NCBI GenBank assembly: GCA_945788625.1
Contig: CALZMQ010000011.1
Span: 26,944 to 90,943 of the forward strand
Direction of reading: 5' to 3'
Length of the DNA stretch: 64,000 nt
DNA from: an uncultured Woeseiaceae bacterium
GTDB taxonomy: Bacteria > Pseudomonadota > Gammaproteobacteria > Steroidobacterales > Woeseiaceae
Both the position numbers and the translations under genes were made by a program. The notes beneath the pieces are model-generated. The model had not been told where the DNA came from. It ran no database searches and was given only the letters and a program-made list of their open reading frames with translations. Below, in pieces: positions 50,551 through 60,117 of this stretch. How positions within the stretch are numbered: the stretch's first letter is position 1; every line of letters begins with the position of its first letter.

Positions 50551-50631
50551 GTGAAATTAACATTGTAAAATTTTTTCTGTGAAATTTGATAAGAGTTGAC
50601 CGTAGTATAGCGTGTCAGGGGTCAATTTCAC
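50551..50631. promoter_or_regulatory. Triple GTGAAATT operator in the aceA divergent promoter
   Basis: GTGAAATT occurs at 50551-50558 and 50579-50586 in the same orientation (28 bp apart) and inverted (AATTTCAC) at 50624-50631. The flanks are also alike (T-rich before, an A/C after). The motifs lie between the ScfR-like start (50537) and aceA (50666), where the regulator is expected to bind its own and the aceA promoter. The AT-rich block at 50568-50576 may be part of the promoter; I could not place confident -35/-10 boxes. Confidence 0.6.
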
Positions 50632-50665
50632 GCATTTGAAGCGTATGAGTTAAGAGGATATGGCA

Positions 50666-51946
50666 ATGACGCGAGACGAACAGATCAGGAAACTCGAATC
50701 GGAATGGGCCGACAGCCCGCGGTGGAAGGGCATTACACGCTCCTACAGCGCCGAAGACGTCGTCAAACTGCGCGGCACCGTCCAGATCGAGCACACGCTT
50801 GCACGCCTGGGCGCTGAGAAATTCTGGCGGCTCATCAACCAGGAGGAACCGGTCTGCGGACTCGGTGCGCTGACCGGCAACCAGGCAATCCAGGAGGTTC
50901 AGGCCGGCCTCAAAGCCATCTATTGCTCCGGCTGGCAGGTTGCCGGCGACGGCAACAGCGCCGGAGAGATGTACCCGGACCAGAGCCTCTACCCGGTGGA
51001 CTCTGTACCGAAGATGGTCGAGCGCATCAACAATGCCTTTTTACGTACCGATGAGATTCACGCACTCAACGGCGACGACAGCATTGACTGGTTTCCGCCG
51101 GTTATTGCCGATGCAGAGGCTGGCTTTGGCGGCAACCTGAACGCCTTCGAACTGATGAAGAGCATGATCAGGGCGGGCGCCGCCGGCGTGCACTTCGAGG
51201 ACCAGCTATCAAGCGCCAAGAAGTGCGGCCACATGGGCGGCAAGGTGCTCGTTCCGACGCACGAGGCGGTTGCCAAACTCAACGCGGCGCGGCTCGCAGC
51301 CGACGTTTGCGGCGTACCCACCGTGCTGCTCGCCCGCACCGACGCGGACGCCGCGAACCTGATCACGTCCAACTCCGACGATCGTGACCACTTGTTCATC
51401 ACCGGCGAGCGCACGCCTGAAGGTTTCTATCGAACGAAGGCGGGTCTCGACCAGGCCATTTCACGCGGTCTTGCCTATGCGCCATATGCCGACCTGATCT
51501 GGTGCGAAACCTCGAAGCCTGACCTCGAGCAGGCAAGGCACTTCGCCGAGGCGATTCATGCGGTTTACCCGGACCAGCTGTTGGCATACAACTGCTCGCC
51601 GTCATTCAACTGGAAGTCCAATCTCGACGACGACACCATGAAGACCTTCCGCGAAGAACTCGGCAAGATGGGGTACAAGTTCCAGTTCATCACATTGGCC
51701 GGCTGGCACGCGCTCAATTCCAGCATGTTCAACCTGTGCCGCGCCTACAAAGAGGAAGGGATGTACGCCTACTCACAGTTGCAGCAGAAGGAATTCGCAG
51801 ACGAGAAGTACGGCTTCCGCGCTGTCAAACACCAGTCATTCGTGGGCGCCGGCTACTTCGACGCGGTACAAAATACGATCATGCACGGACTGTCCTCAAC
51901 GACGGCACTCACCGGAAGCACCGAGGAGGAACAGTTCGTCGCCTGA
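50666..51946 (+). CDS. aceA: Isocitrate lyase
   Basis: 426 aa, close to E. coli AceA along its length. Active-site [13 protein letters not shown] carries the catalytic Cys, [15 protein letters not shown] holds the Mg site, and NCSPSFNW and TLAGWHALN complete the pocket. It splits isocitrate to glyoxylate and succinate, the first step of the glyoxylate shunt. The in-frame ATG at 50666 was preferred to that at 50660 because AAGAGGA ends 7 nt before it. It is followed 39 nt later by malate synthase G and controlled, most likely, by the divergent ScfR-like protein. Confidence 0.97.
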   Translation: MTRDEQIRKLESEWADSPRWKGITRSYSAEDVVKLRGTVQIEHTLARLGAEKFWRLINQEEPVCGLGALTGNQAIQEVQAGLKAIYCSGWQVAGDGNSAGEMYPDQSLYPVDSVPKMVERINNAFLRTDEIHALNGDDSIDWFPPVIADAEAGFGGNLNAFELMKSMIRAGAAGVHFEDQLSSAKKCGHMGGKVLVPTHEAVAKLNAARLAADVCGVPTVLLARTDADAANLITSNSDDRDHLFITGERTPEGFYRTKAGLDQAISRGLAYAPYADLIWCETSKPDLEQARHFAEAIHAVYPDQLLAYNCSPSFNWKSNLDDDTMKTFREELGKMGYKFQFITLAGWHALNSSMFNLCRAYKEEGMYAYSQLQQKEFADEKYGFRAVKHQSFVGAGYFDAVQNTIMHGLSSTTALTGSTEEEQFVA

Positions 51947-51985
51947 ATCGATTGACACGGACCGGCCCGGCAGGAGGTAATACTC

Positions 51986-54202
51986 ATGCAATCAGCAGTT
52001 GTTGAGAAAATGAGTATTCGTCCAAGACAAAAAGCAGGCACGCTGAGCATATCCCCTTTGCTCTACGACTTTGTCGAACAAGAACTCCTGCCGGTGATCG
52101 GTTTCAAGCCGGATGACTTCTGGAGCCGTTTCGAGTCGATCGTCACCGAATTGACCCCGGCGAACAGGGCCTTTTTGCAGGTCCGGGACGATCTGCAGCG
52201 AAAGCTCGACGCCTGGCACGTCGAAAGGCGCGGCACGGACTGGGATCACGGCGACTACGCGTCCTTCCTGAAGGACATTGGCTATCTCGTCGACGCCGGC
52301 GAACCGTTCGAGATCGAAACGGAGAACGTCGATGACGAGATTGCGCACATCGCCGGACCGCAGCTCGTGGTCCCTGTCAGCAATGCGCGATTTGCCATCA
52401 ACGCGGCCAACGCACGTTGGGGCAGCCTGTACGATGCGCTCTACGGTACCGACGTCATCTCCGAGGAAAACGGACAACAGCGCGGGGGCGACTACAACCC
52501 GGCCCGCGGTGCTGCCGTCATCCGCTATGCAACCGTATTCCTCGACAAGTCGATACCCCTCGATGGCGTAAGCCACGCCGACGTCAACACCTATGGTCTG
52601 AATCGATCGGAGGAGGGCAACCGCTTCGTCGCGTCACTGGCCAATGGTGAGACGGTACAACTCAAAGACCCCGCAAAGTTCGCGGGTTTTGCCGAAAGCG
52701 ACAGCCAATGCGCCTACCTGTTCCGAAATAACGGCCTGCATATAGAGATACAGGTAAACCCGAATCATCCTGTTGGCAGGGACGCAACCGCCAACGTCGC
52801 CGACGTGGTGCTGGAATCCGCCGTTACGACGATACAGGACTGCGAAGATTCGGTAGCCGCGGTCGATGCGGAAGACAAGGTCGGCGTGTATCGAAACTGG
52901 CTGGGCCTGATGCAGGGGGATCTCGAAGCGACCTTCAGCAAATCGGGGAAGACGATCACCCGCCGCCCGAACCCTGACCGCACGTATGTTGCAGCCGACG
53001 GCAGCACACTCGCGCTGTCGGGGCGCAGCCTGATGCTGGTCCGGAATGTGGGCCACCTGATGACGACCGACGCCGTGCTCGACGCAGAAGGGGACGAGGT
53101 ATTCGAGGGGCTGCTGGACGCGGTAATGACCACGGCGTGCGCGCTGGTCGATCGCAAGCGGGAAGGACAGTCCGCGAACAGCAAGACGGGCAGCATCTAC
53201 ATCGTAAAGCCGAAAATGCATGGCCCGGAGGAAGTCGCGTTTACCGACACGCTGTTCTCTCGCGTCGAGCACATGTTCGAACTTGAACCCAATACTCTGA
53301 AAGTCGGAGTGATGGACGAAGAACGCCGCACAACGGTCAATCTGTCCGAGTGTATCCGCGCTGTGAAAAAGCGCGTGGTGTTCATCAACACGGGATTCCT
53401 GGATCGAACCGGCGATGAGATCCACACGAGCATGCAGGCAGGGCCGGTCTTGCGCAAGGAGGCGATCAAGGTTCAGCCGTGGATCAAGGCGTACGAAGAC
53501 TGGAACGTCGATACCGGCATCCGTTGCGGGCTGCCGGGCAAGGCGCAGATAGGCAAGGGCATGTGGCCGACTCCGGACGAGATGGCACAAATGGTGGCGA
53601 CCAAACAGGTGCATCCGGAGGCGGGCGCCAACTGTGCCTGGGTGCCTTCGCCGACGGCCGCGACACTGCATGCCTTGCATTATCATGCCGTTGACGTAGC
53701 TGGCCGGCAACGGAAACTCTCGAAGCGAAAGCTCGCGAGCCTCGACGATATTCTGTCACCTCCGCTGGGCGATGTAAGCGGTCTGACGGCGGCTGAAGTC
53801 CAGGCAGAGATCGACAACAACGCGCAGGGAATACTCGGTTACGTCGTACGCTGGATCGACCAGGGTGTCGGTTGTTCCAAAGTGCCGGACATCAACGACA
53901 TCGGTCTCATGGAGGACCGCGCGACACTACGCATATCGAGCCAGCACATCGCGAACTGGTTATTGCACGGCGTCGTAAGCGACGAGCAGGTGCTCGGGAC
54001 GTTCAAGCGCATGGCGAAAGTCGTCGACAGGCAGAATGAGGGTGATGCATCATACGAACGCATGAGTGACGACTTCGATTCAAGCATCGCCTTTCAGGCC
54101 GCCTGTGCGCTGGTATTCGAGGGCTGCGAGCAGCCCAACGGTTACACCGAACCCCTGCTGCACCGTTTTCGGCGGCAAAAGAAAGCGCAGCTTGTGACCT
54201 GA
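51986..54202 (+). CDS. glcB: Malate synthase G
   Basis: 738 aa, the single-chain G type. Recognisable are [17 protein letters not shown] near residue 160, the catalytic/metal Glu of [14 protein letters not shown] near 440, and the C-terminal [12 protein letters not shown]. It condenses glyoxylate with acetyl-CoA to malate. AGGAGG lies 9 nt before the ATG, the strongest ribosome site in this region. Together with aceA it forms a complete glyoxylate shunt, able to consume two-carbon products of the amine catabolism suggested elsewhere in the window. Pairing a G-type (not A-type) synthase with aceA is a known alternative. Confidence 0.97.
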   Translation: MQSAVVEKMSIRPRQKAGTLSISPLLYDFVEQELLPVIGFKPDDFWSRFESIVTELTPANRAFLQVRDDLQRKLDAWHVERRGTDWDHGDYASFLKDIGYLVDAGEPFEIETENVDDEIAHIAGPQLVVPVSNARFAINAANARWGSLYDALYGTDVISEENGQQRGGDYNPARGAAVIRYATVFLDKSIPLDGVSHADVNTYGLNRSEEGNRFVASLANGETVQLKDPAKFAGFAESDSQCAYLFRNNGLHIEIQVNPNHPVGRDATANVADVVLESAVTTIQDCEDSVAAVDAEDKVGVYRNWLGLMQGDLEATFSKSGKTITRRPNPDRTYVAADGSTLALSGRSLMLVRNVGHLMTTDAVLDAEGDEVFEGLLDAVMTTACALVDRKREGQSANSKTGSIYIVKPKMHGPEEVAFTDTLFSRVEHMFELEPNTLKVGVMDEERRTTVNLSECIRAVKKRVVFINTGFLDRTGDEIHTSMQAGPVLRKEAIKVQPWIKAYEDWNVDTGIRCGLPGKAQIGKGMWPTPDEMAQMVATKQVHPEAGANCAWVPSPTAATLHALHYHAVDVAGRQRKLSKRKLASLDDILSPPLGDVSGLTAAEVQAEIDNNAQGILGYVVRWIDQGVGCSKVPDINDIGLMEDRATLRISSQHIANWLLHGVVSDEQVLGTFKRMAKVVDRQNEGDASYERMSDDFDSSIAFQAACALVFEGCEQPNGYTEPLLHRFRRQKKAQLVT

Positions 54203-54214
54203 CGCGGGCCGTTC

Positions 54215-54976
54215 GTGCCTGTACAACTTCGTTTGTTGCTGTTGGTGGCAGCAGTGCTGCCGCCGTTCGCCGTGGCGAACGAGGTGGTGACGGTCGCCGT
54301 CGCGAGTAATTTTTCCGGCACCGCCCGGGAACTCGCCTCACGTTTCACCGCACAGTCCGGAATACCCGTCCGTATTAGCAACGGTTCGACAGGCAAATTG
54401 TACGCGCAGATTATCAATGGTGCGCCATTCGACGTATTCCTTGCCGCGGACGGCGAGCGGCCCCGATTGCTCGAAGAGACCGGGCATATCGTTACCGGCA
54501 GTCGCTTCACGTACGCGACCGGTGCATTGGTGTTGTGGTCGCGAGACGAGGCGTTGCGGGGCAAGGATTGTCGCGAAGCGTTGCATCGAGGTGCATACGA
54601 TCGATTGGCACTCGCCAATCCTGAAACGGCGCCTTACGGTTCGGCGGCGCGTGAAGTCCTGCTTGGCGCCGGACTCTGGGACTTGGCCAGCAAACGCATG
54701 GTGCTCGGTGAGAATATTACCCAGGCACTGCAATTCGTCGCGACCGGCAATGCGACGCTCGGGCTCGTCGCACGATCGCAACTGACCAATACCGAATTGC
54801 CTGACGAGTCATGCAGCTGGTCCGTGCCAAAGTCCATGCATTCACCGATTGTGCAGCAGGCGGTCTTGCTGATAAGGGCGCGAGAGCATCAGGGCGCAGC
54901 GGATTTCATTGCATTCCTTCATACGCCGCTTGCAGAAGAGATCATCGTACGGCACGGCTATGGGCTGTCACGATGA
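54215..54976 (+). CDS. modA: Molybdate ABC transporter substrate-binding protein ModA
   Basis: 253 aa with signal peptide (LLLLVAAVLPPFAVA). VTVAVASNFSGTARELASRF at the mature N-terminus, SNGSTGKLYAQI and GAPFDVFLAADGERP are the oxyanion-binding segments of ModA. It carries molybdate to ModB. GTG start only 12 nt after glcB, so it may be read from the aceA promoter. Its stop overlaps modB (ATGA). Confidence 0.92.
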   Translation: MPVQLRLLLLVAAVLPPFAVANEVVTVAVASNFSGTARELASRFTAQSGIPVRISNGSTGKLYAQIINGAPFDVFLAADGERPRLLEETGHIVTGSRFTYATGALVLWSRDEALRGKDCREALHRGAYDRLALANPETAPYGSAAREVLLGAGLWDLASKRMVLGENITQALQFVATGNATLGLVARSQLTNTELPDESCSWSVPKSMHSPIVQQAVLLIRAREHQGAADFIAFLHTPLAEEIIVRHGYGLSR

Positions 54977-55659
54977 TGGACGCCGCGTCGGAAGCGACCA
55001 ATTTCGGGCCGTTCTGGCTCTCCGTGCAGCTCGCGTCCGTAACGACGGTCGTGCTGATACTCGCCGGCACACCGATCGCCTGGTGGTTGTCGCGGACGGC
55101 TTCGCGCTGGAAACCGGTTGCGCAGGCAGTGGTTGCCATGCCCATCGTTTTGCCGCCCACGGTGCTGGGCTTCTACCTGCTCATCCTGCTGGGGCCTCAC
55201 GGCGCTATCGGCAGCTGGTGGGTAGAGATGACGGGGAGTGCGTTGACGTTTTCGTTCACCGGACTCGTGATCGCCTCGTGCATCTACAGCTTGCCATTCG
55301 CGGTTCAGCCGATGCAAAACGCCTTCGAGTCATTGCCCTTGCAGACCCTCGAATTCGCCTGGACTCAAGGTGCCTCGAAGCTCGACGCCTTCTTCGCCGT
55401 CGCGGTTCCGATGTCCGTGCGAGGTTTCATCGGCGCGGCGGTCCTGAGTTTCGCCCACACATTGGGTGAATTCGGCGTCGTACTCATGGTCGGCGGCAAT
55501 ATTCCCGGGGAAACCCGGGTAGTCTCGATTGCAATTTACGATCATGTCGAGACGCTGAACTACGGTGCTGCCCACCGGATGTCGTTGTTGCTACTCGCGT
55601 TCGCCTTCGTCGTGCTGCTGGGCATGTACGTCATCAATCGGCGCTGGAGCACGCGATGA
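54973..55659 (+). CDS. modB: Molybdate ABC transporter permease ModB
   Basis: 228 aa with about five transmembrane helices. AMPIVLPPTVLGFYLLILLG is the family hallmark, and ALEFAWTQGA-like EAA loop sequence (TLEFAWTQGASKLDAFF) contacts ModC. HTLGEFGVVLMVGGNIPGET is the conserved C-terminal loop. Start and stop both overlap neighbours by 4 nt (modA, modC), giving strict coupling. Confidence 0.95.
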   Translation: MMDAASEATNFGPFWLSVQLASVTTVVLILAGTPIAWWLSRTASRWKPVAQAVVAMPIVLPPTVLGFYLLILLGPHGAIGSWWVEMTGSALTFSFTGLVIASCIYSLPFAVQPMQNAFESLPLQTLEFAWTQGASKLDAFFAVAVPMSVRGFIGAAVLSFAHTLGEFGVVLMVGGNIPGETRVVSIAIYDHVETLNYGAAHRMSLLLLAFAFVVLLGMYVINRRWSTR

Positions 55660-56708
55660 CGGCACGGTCCACAGGCGCCGGTGGTGACGTCATGGCATTC
55701 AGGCACGCGCTCAAGCGGGGGAGTTTCGAACTCGACGTCGATGTGCAGATTCCCGCGAAAGGAATCACGGGCCTGTTCGGCGAGTCCGGGTCTGGAAAGA
55801 CAACGTTGCTGCGATGCATTGCCGGACTCGAGAAAAGCGCCGCCCACGCCGGGCCGCCGGCGCACAAGCGTGGCGTAGGATACGTATTCCAGGAACCGCA
55901 GCTTTTTCCGCACATGGACGTCCGCGGCAATATCGAGTTCGGGATGCGCCGCTCGGACTCGGCGAGGGTCGACATGCGGCAGGTTGTCGAGATGCTGGGT
56001 CTGGACGAGATGCTCGATCGTGACACGCGCGGCTTGTCCGGCGGCGAGGCGCAGCGCGTCGCGATTGCAGCCGTATTGCTGCGATCGCCCGATCTCGTCC
56101 TGATGGACGAACCCCTGGCGTCGCTCGACCAGCGGCGCAAGGATGAATTGCTGCCGTATCTCGATCGTCTCCACGATGAGCTGTCGGTGCCGATGGTCTA
56201 CGTCAGCCACAGCATCGACGAGGTCAGCCGTTTGTGCGACCACCTGTTACTGATTGAGGACGGCAAAATCGTCGCCGCGGGCGAGCTGCACGAGTTGTTG
56301 GCGCGGCTGGATATCCCGATGCTCTGGGGCCGCAACGCCGGCACGGTAATCGACGCCAATCCCGAAAACTACGACAGCGATTACGACCTGACGCAGTTTC
56401 GATTTTCCGGAGGGCAATTGCATGTACCGGGACATTTCGGCTCGGATACTCCGAACCTGCGCCTTCGAATAGCGGCCAGCGATGTGAGTATCTGCCGGTC
56501 ACAACCTTCGGAGACGACTATTCTCAACGTGCTGCCCGCCAGGGTCGATGCCATCCACGAGAGCGGCCCGTCGTCCGACATGGTACGGCTGGCGATGGGC
56601 GATGACTTCCTGGTGGCCCAGGTAACCCGCCGTTCCGTGGCCAGGCTCGGTCTCAAGGCGGGCGACGAGGTGTTCGCCCAGGTCAAGTCGGTAACCGTCC
56701 GGCATTAG
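55656..56708 (+). CDS. modC: Molybdate ABC transporter ATP-binding protein ModC
   Basis: 350 aa. Walker A GESGSGKTT (about residues 41-49), signature LSGGEAQRVAIA, Walker B LVLMDEP and VSHSIDEV for the switch. The C-terminal part (about residues 285-350, ILNVLPARVDAIHE onward) is the Mop-type molybdate-binding domain. Last gene of the mod set; no modE regulator is present. The hairpin that follows is oriented to stop the opposite strand. Confidence 0.94.
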   Translation: MTARSTGAGGDVMAFRHALKRGSFELDVDVQIPAKGITGLFGESGSGKTTLLRCIAGLEKSAAHAGPPAHKRGVGYVFQEPQLFPHMDVRGNIEFGMRRSDSARVDMRQVVEMLGLDEMLDRDTRGLSGGEAQRVAIAAVLLRSPDLVLMDEPLASLDQRRKDELLPYLDRLHDELSVPMVYVSHSIDEVSRLCDHLLLIEDGKIVAAGELHELLARLDIPMLWGRNAGTVIDANPENYDSDYDLTQFRFSGGQLHVPGHFGSDTPNLRLRIAASDVSICRSQPSETTILNVLPARVDAIHESGPSSDMVRLAMGDDFLVAQVTRRSVARLGLKAGDEVFAQVKSVTVRH

Positions 56709-56716
56709 CGCCCTCG

Positions 56717-56745
56717 AAAAAGCCGGTGCGGTTCCCCGCACCGGC
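56717..56745 (-). terminator. Rho-independent terminator for the SPFH operon
   Basis: GCCGGTGCGG (56722-56731) and CCGCACCGGC (56736-56745) form a perfect 10-bp GC-rich stem with a TTCC/GGAA loop. On the leftward strand it is followed by five T (56717-56721), so it ends transcripts of the gene at 56759-58213. It could also slow rightward modC transcripts, although no T-run follows on that side. Confidence 0.85.
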
Positions 56746-56758
56746 CTACTGCTTGTTG

Positions 56759-58213
56759 TTATTCGTCGGCCATGAGACTTCGTTCGTAATTCAGCCGCTT
56801 GGCCGCGTCCAGCGTCATGAGCTGCATGAAGTTTTTGACTTCCATGTCCGAGCCGACCGGCGTTGTGCCATTGCCACCGCCACCGAACACGTTCTGTGGC
56901 ACCGCACGCTTGGCGAAAGCCTCGGCCCAGATTCGCTGGATTTCGATTTCCGCTTCCAGTTTCTGCGCGAGGGCGTTGTCCGCGGAGAGTATTTTCGCCT
57001 TCATGTACGCTTCCGCATCAGCAGCCACCTTTACGGCTTCGGCGTCGATCCTGGCTTTCGACAGCAGGATCTTCGACGTTTCTTCCTGAATCGCGGCCTG
57101 CTGTTTTTGCCGTTCGGCTTCGATCAGCGTTTCCTTCTTGCGGGTTTCCGCTTTTGTCGTCGCCTCGACCTGCTCGACCTTCATGGCAGCCTGGCGTTCG
57201 GCGACTTCGCGGTCACCACGAGCGATGGCAAGCAGGCGTTGTTCCTCTTCCTGCACCTTCTGCTCGCGGGCAATCGCACGCATCGCCGATGCTTCCTGCT
57301 TCTGCTCCATGCGGCCGACGAACTTCTCGTTCGGCTTCATGTTGGTAACGCGAGCTTCATGTACCGTGATGCCGTACAGAGTGAACTTCTGCTCCTTGCG
57401 AACGGGCAGTCCGGTATCCGGATCGGTGAGCTTCTCAACGATGAATACCGTTTTCTGCTGGTCGCCGAATTCATCCTGCAGCGTCGGGTTCGACGCGTCT
57501 GCTTCGGACGTCTGCCGTTTTGTGCTGTCGCGCAGGACCTCCTTGCGTTTGACGATGTAAACACCCATCTGCATCTGGTTCTCGAACTCGTTGATGAACT
57601 CCGTTCTGCCACCCGAGTAGTAATCCTCAGCGGACATCAGGGACGCAGTCGCCTGCAGCGTTTCCTGGAACGACGGAATCAACGCGACTCGCAACAGGTT
57701 CTCCGGCGTGCGGTACTCATGCGCCATCTTCAGGAAGGTTGCGCGATCGGACGGCAAGCGAAAACGAACCGCGGCCATCGCATCGGCATCCACCTGGTCG
57801 AGGAACATGATGTTCAACGGCGGCAGGCTGGCGCTGGCGGTCGAAGACTCGCTTTCCGCGTTCACGCCGTCAGCCGTGGTGTCATCAGCCAGTACGGTCA
57901 TCGCCTTCTTCCAGGCGTTGACACGGCCGAACAGATGCATGCTGTAGCCGACGCCGTCGACCACTCGCTCGGTACCTGTGATGGTACGCACGTGATAGAC
58001 GTAACCCGGCTCGGCGTAAAAGAACACCTGGTTGAAGGTCACGGCAACCAGACTCAACGCAACTGCCGCGACGATGCCAACTCGCATGCCTTTCGGCACA
58101 CTGTTCGGCAACGACAGCTCACGGCTGTCCCCGCTGCGGCGGCTACGGCGCCACATCCAGACGGCGGTACCGATTGCCAGCAAAATAACAATGAAAAGTG
58201 CTTCCATGAACAT
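56759..58213 (-). CDS. SPFH/band 7 (flotillin-like) membrane protein
   Basis: 484 aa. Two hydrophobic helices at about residues 2-21 and 45-65 anchor an SPFH/band 7 domain (about residues 66-270). A long Ala/Glu/Lys/Gln-rich coiled coil follows (about residues 290-420, for example REVAERQAAMKVEQVEATTKAE). A glycine-rich hinge FGGGGNGTTP precedes a short C-terminal tail. Such proteins oligomerise in membranes and scaffold proteases or other partners. AAGGAGA lies 6 nt upstream of the ATG. It follows the small RHH-like gene by 24 nt on the same transcript. No NfeD partner is nearby. Confidence 0.85.
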   Translation of the reverse strand: MFMEALFIVILLAIGTAVWMWRRSRRSGDSRELSLPNSVPKGMRVGIVAAVALSLVAVTFNQVFFYAEPGYVYHVRTITGTERVVDGVGYSMHLFGRVNAWKKAMTVLADDTTADGVNAESESSTASASLPPLNIMFLDQVDADAMAAVRFRLPSDRATFLKMAHEYRTPENLLRVALIPSFQETLQATASLMSAEDYYSGGRTEFINEFENQMQMGVYIVKRKEVLRDSTKRQTSEADASNPTLQDEFGDQQKTVFIVEKLTDPDTGLPVRKEQKFTLYGITVHEARVTNMKPNEKFVGRMEQKQEASAMRAIAREQKVQEEEQRLLAIARGDREVAERQAAMKVEQVEATTKAETRKKETLIEAERQKQQAAIQEETSKILLSKARIDAEAVKVAADAEAYMKAKILSADNALAQKLEAEIEIQRIWAEAFAKRAVPQNVFGGGGNGTTPVGSDMEVKNFMQLMTLDAAKRLNYERSLMADE

Positions 58214-58237
58214 AATGTTCTCCTTCTAAGGACACGC

Positions 58238-58549
58238 TTATTCGCGCTTGATTGACTTCCTCAATTCGTCGATCTGGCGGGTCTTGTCCGCCAGGAAACT
58301 GTCCAACGCTTCGAGGAAATAAATCTCCAGCTCGCTGTCCTCCGCACCTAGATTGCTAATGAGTAACTGATACAACTCCTTGACCCGTGGGCTAACCGAC
58401 AAGACGATCTTCTCGTCGCTGAAATGATCGTCCAGCAGCCCACGTATCAAGCCGGACATATTCAGGCCCGATGACATCACGCGCTTGTGCTGCTCGGGCC
58501 GCACCAGGATATTCACTCGCTTGAAATGTTCTGAGCCGTCTTGGGTCAT
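58238..58549 (-). CDS. Ribbon-helix-helix-like small regulator
   Basis: 103 aa. The N-terminal 45 residues (KRVNILVRPEQHKRV, then MSGLIRGLLDDHFSDE) fit a ribbon-helix-helix DNA-binding domain: a short beta-strand, helix, turn and helix. The C-terminal half is helical and could dimerise or bind a partner. It is the first gene of a transcript with the SPFH gene and lies just downstream of a strong promoter flanked by repeated TGTGTA sites, so autorepression is likely (inference). It could also be the antitoxin part of an orphan pair, but no toxin-like gene is adjacent. Confidence 0.65.
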   Translation of the reverse strand: MTQDGSEHFKRVNILVRPEQHKRVMSSGLNMSGLIRGLLDDHFSDEKIVLSVSPRVKELYQLLISNLGAEDSELEIYFLEALDSFLADKTRQIDELRKSIKRE

Positions 58550-58567
58550 ACGCCTTCGCCTTCTGGG

Positions 58568-58650
58568 TGTGTATGTATATGTAGCTTATCGGCTATAATA
58601 CATCGAGATACACATAATTGTCAATAAATGTGTACTAATGTGTATGTATA
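58568..58650 (-). promoter_or_regulatory. Promoter of the RHH-SPFH operon with repeated TGTGTA operator sites
   Basis: Leftward sigma70-type boxes: -35 TTGACA (58619-58624) and -10 TATTAT (58595-58600) with an 18-bp spacer. A 12-bp direct repeat TGTGTATGTATA lies at 58568-58579 and 58639-58650, either side of the promoter. Another ATGTGTAC is at 58628-58635, and the inverted ATACACAT at 58608-58615 sits in the spacer. The density of TGTGTA/TACACA sites over the promoter is that of an autoregulated operator. Confidence 0.75.
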
Positions 58651-58744
58651 GCAAGGCGACTGAACATAATCTGGTAGCGTGGCCGCACGCGCAGGAACGG
58701 CGGGGCCGCACTTGGGAAACGGGATTAGAGTTCGCGTCAGGCGC

Positions 58745-60034
58745 TCAGGAACTGCGCGACACGGCGGCGCCCATCGGCTCGTCCGCGCGTACGAATATCC
58801 ACAGAAGGGCGCCGATGACTGCAAACAGGGACCCGGTCACCATCGCAGCCGGCCAGCCAAGGAGGTTCGCGGTGACGGGGACCAACATGCCACCTACAAT
58901 GCCGGGGAGATTGCCACCGGTGTTGAGCACGCCCGTGGCGACGGGCGCATGCTCTCCGGACACGGCCATTGTCGCGACCCAGAATGGCGCCTCGGAAAGC
59001 TGGTTGAAGGCGAAACAAAAGCACAGCATGACGACGGTGATAACGACATCGTCAGACATGGCGCCGACGTAAAGAAAAGCCGCCGACAACAGAAGCGCAG
59101 TCATTGTCATGTAGCGAGGCCCGAGCCGGATACCCAGTCGTCGCACCAGTAAATCGCAGGTGAATCCTCCTGCGGTGGCACCGACTGCGCCAAGAATCCA
59201 TAACGCCGCGGTCAACATGCCTGCGTCAGACGCGGCAAATCCCTTGACGTCGACGAGGTAGAAAAAGAACCAGCTGAAAAACAGGTAGAACACGTAGTTC
59301 ATGCAGAAATAACTGATTGTTATCAGCAGTACATTGCGGTTCTTCAATGCGAGCTTCCATGCTCCTTTCTCCGGTCCGTGTTCCTCCGGCGGCCGGTCGG
59401 ACTTGATGAACGCAAGCTCCTTGGGCGAGATCTGTGGATGGTCGGCCGGATCGTCCGTCACGTACCAGCGGTAAACCGCAGCAACGACGAATGCGGTCGG
59501 CGCGGTAATCAGCAGAGCACCGCGCCAGCCATGGATCTCCATTAGCCAAACGACGATTGGCGCCGTCGCCGCGGCGCCCAGCGTCAGGCCGGTGCTCGAC
59601 AAACCGTTCGGCAAACCCCACTGTTTGACTGGGAACCAGCTCGCGATCGTGCCGCCAATAGTGACAGGGAAGAATGGCGCGTGTACCGCACCGACAAGGA
59701 ATCGGGTAACGACGAGTGCGGCGACGATCGTACCGACGGACAGTACGTCGGTACCCGGGATGGCAGCGGTGATAATCGTCAGCACGGCCCACGCTATGGC
59801 AATGGCGGTAATCGCGAATCGGGGGCCGTACTTGTCACCGAATATACCGCCGGGAAACTGGAAGATCGCGTAGCCAGCCGCGAACGCAGAGAACACCAGG
59901 CCCAGCTGATATTCGTTCATGCCGAGGTCGTGCATCATGGTTTCGCTGACGATCGACAGGTTCGTCCGCAGCACGTACGCGACGAAGCTGGCAAAGATGA
60001 TGATGGCCAGAACGACCCAGCGAGTGCCTCTCAC
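58745..60034 (-). CDS. Major facilitator superfamily transporter, anion:cation symporter type
   Basis: 429 aa, twelve transmembrane helices in two halves with a central loop near TDDPADHPQISPKELAFI. The family signature between helices 2 and 3 reads FPGGIFGDKYGPRF. Members import organic anions such as hexuronates, phthalate or 4-hydroxyphenylacetate. GTG 60034 has GAGGAA upstream. Single gene; the DPADHP segment is typical of this branch. Substrate unknown. Confidence 0.88.
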   Translation of the reverse strand: MRGTRWVVLAIIIFASFVAYVLRTNLSIVSETMMHDLGMNEYQLGLVFSAFAAGYAIFQFPGGIFGDKYGPRFAITAIAIAWAVLTIITAAIPGTDVLSVGTIVAALVVTRFLVGAVHAPFFPVTIGGTIASWFPVKQWGLPNGLSSTGLTLGAAATAPIVVWLMEIHGWRGALLITAPTAFVVAAVYRWYVTDDPADHPQISPKELAFIKSDRPPEEHGPEKGAWKLALKNRNVLLITISYFCMNYVFYLFFSWFFFYLVDVKGFAASDAGMLTAALWILGAVGATAGGFTCDLLVRRLGIRLGPRYMTMTALLLSAAFLYVGAMSDDVVITVVMLCFCFAFNQLSEAPFWVATMAVSGEHAPVATGVLNTGGNLPGIVGGMLVPVTANLLGWPAAMVTGSLFAVIGALLWIFVRADEPMGAAVSRSS

Positions 60035-60117
60035 GACCGTTTCCTCGTTATTATTCTATTCGGCTTGCTGCGTCCCCGTACGATAACCCATGACCGGCCT
60101 CAAAGCGCATCGCTGTC

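Noticed and set aside
50596..50601. TTGACC as the -35 box of the aceA promoter
   Set aside because: No acceptable -10 box lies 16-18 nt downstream, so I left the promoter boxes unassigned.
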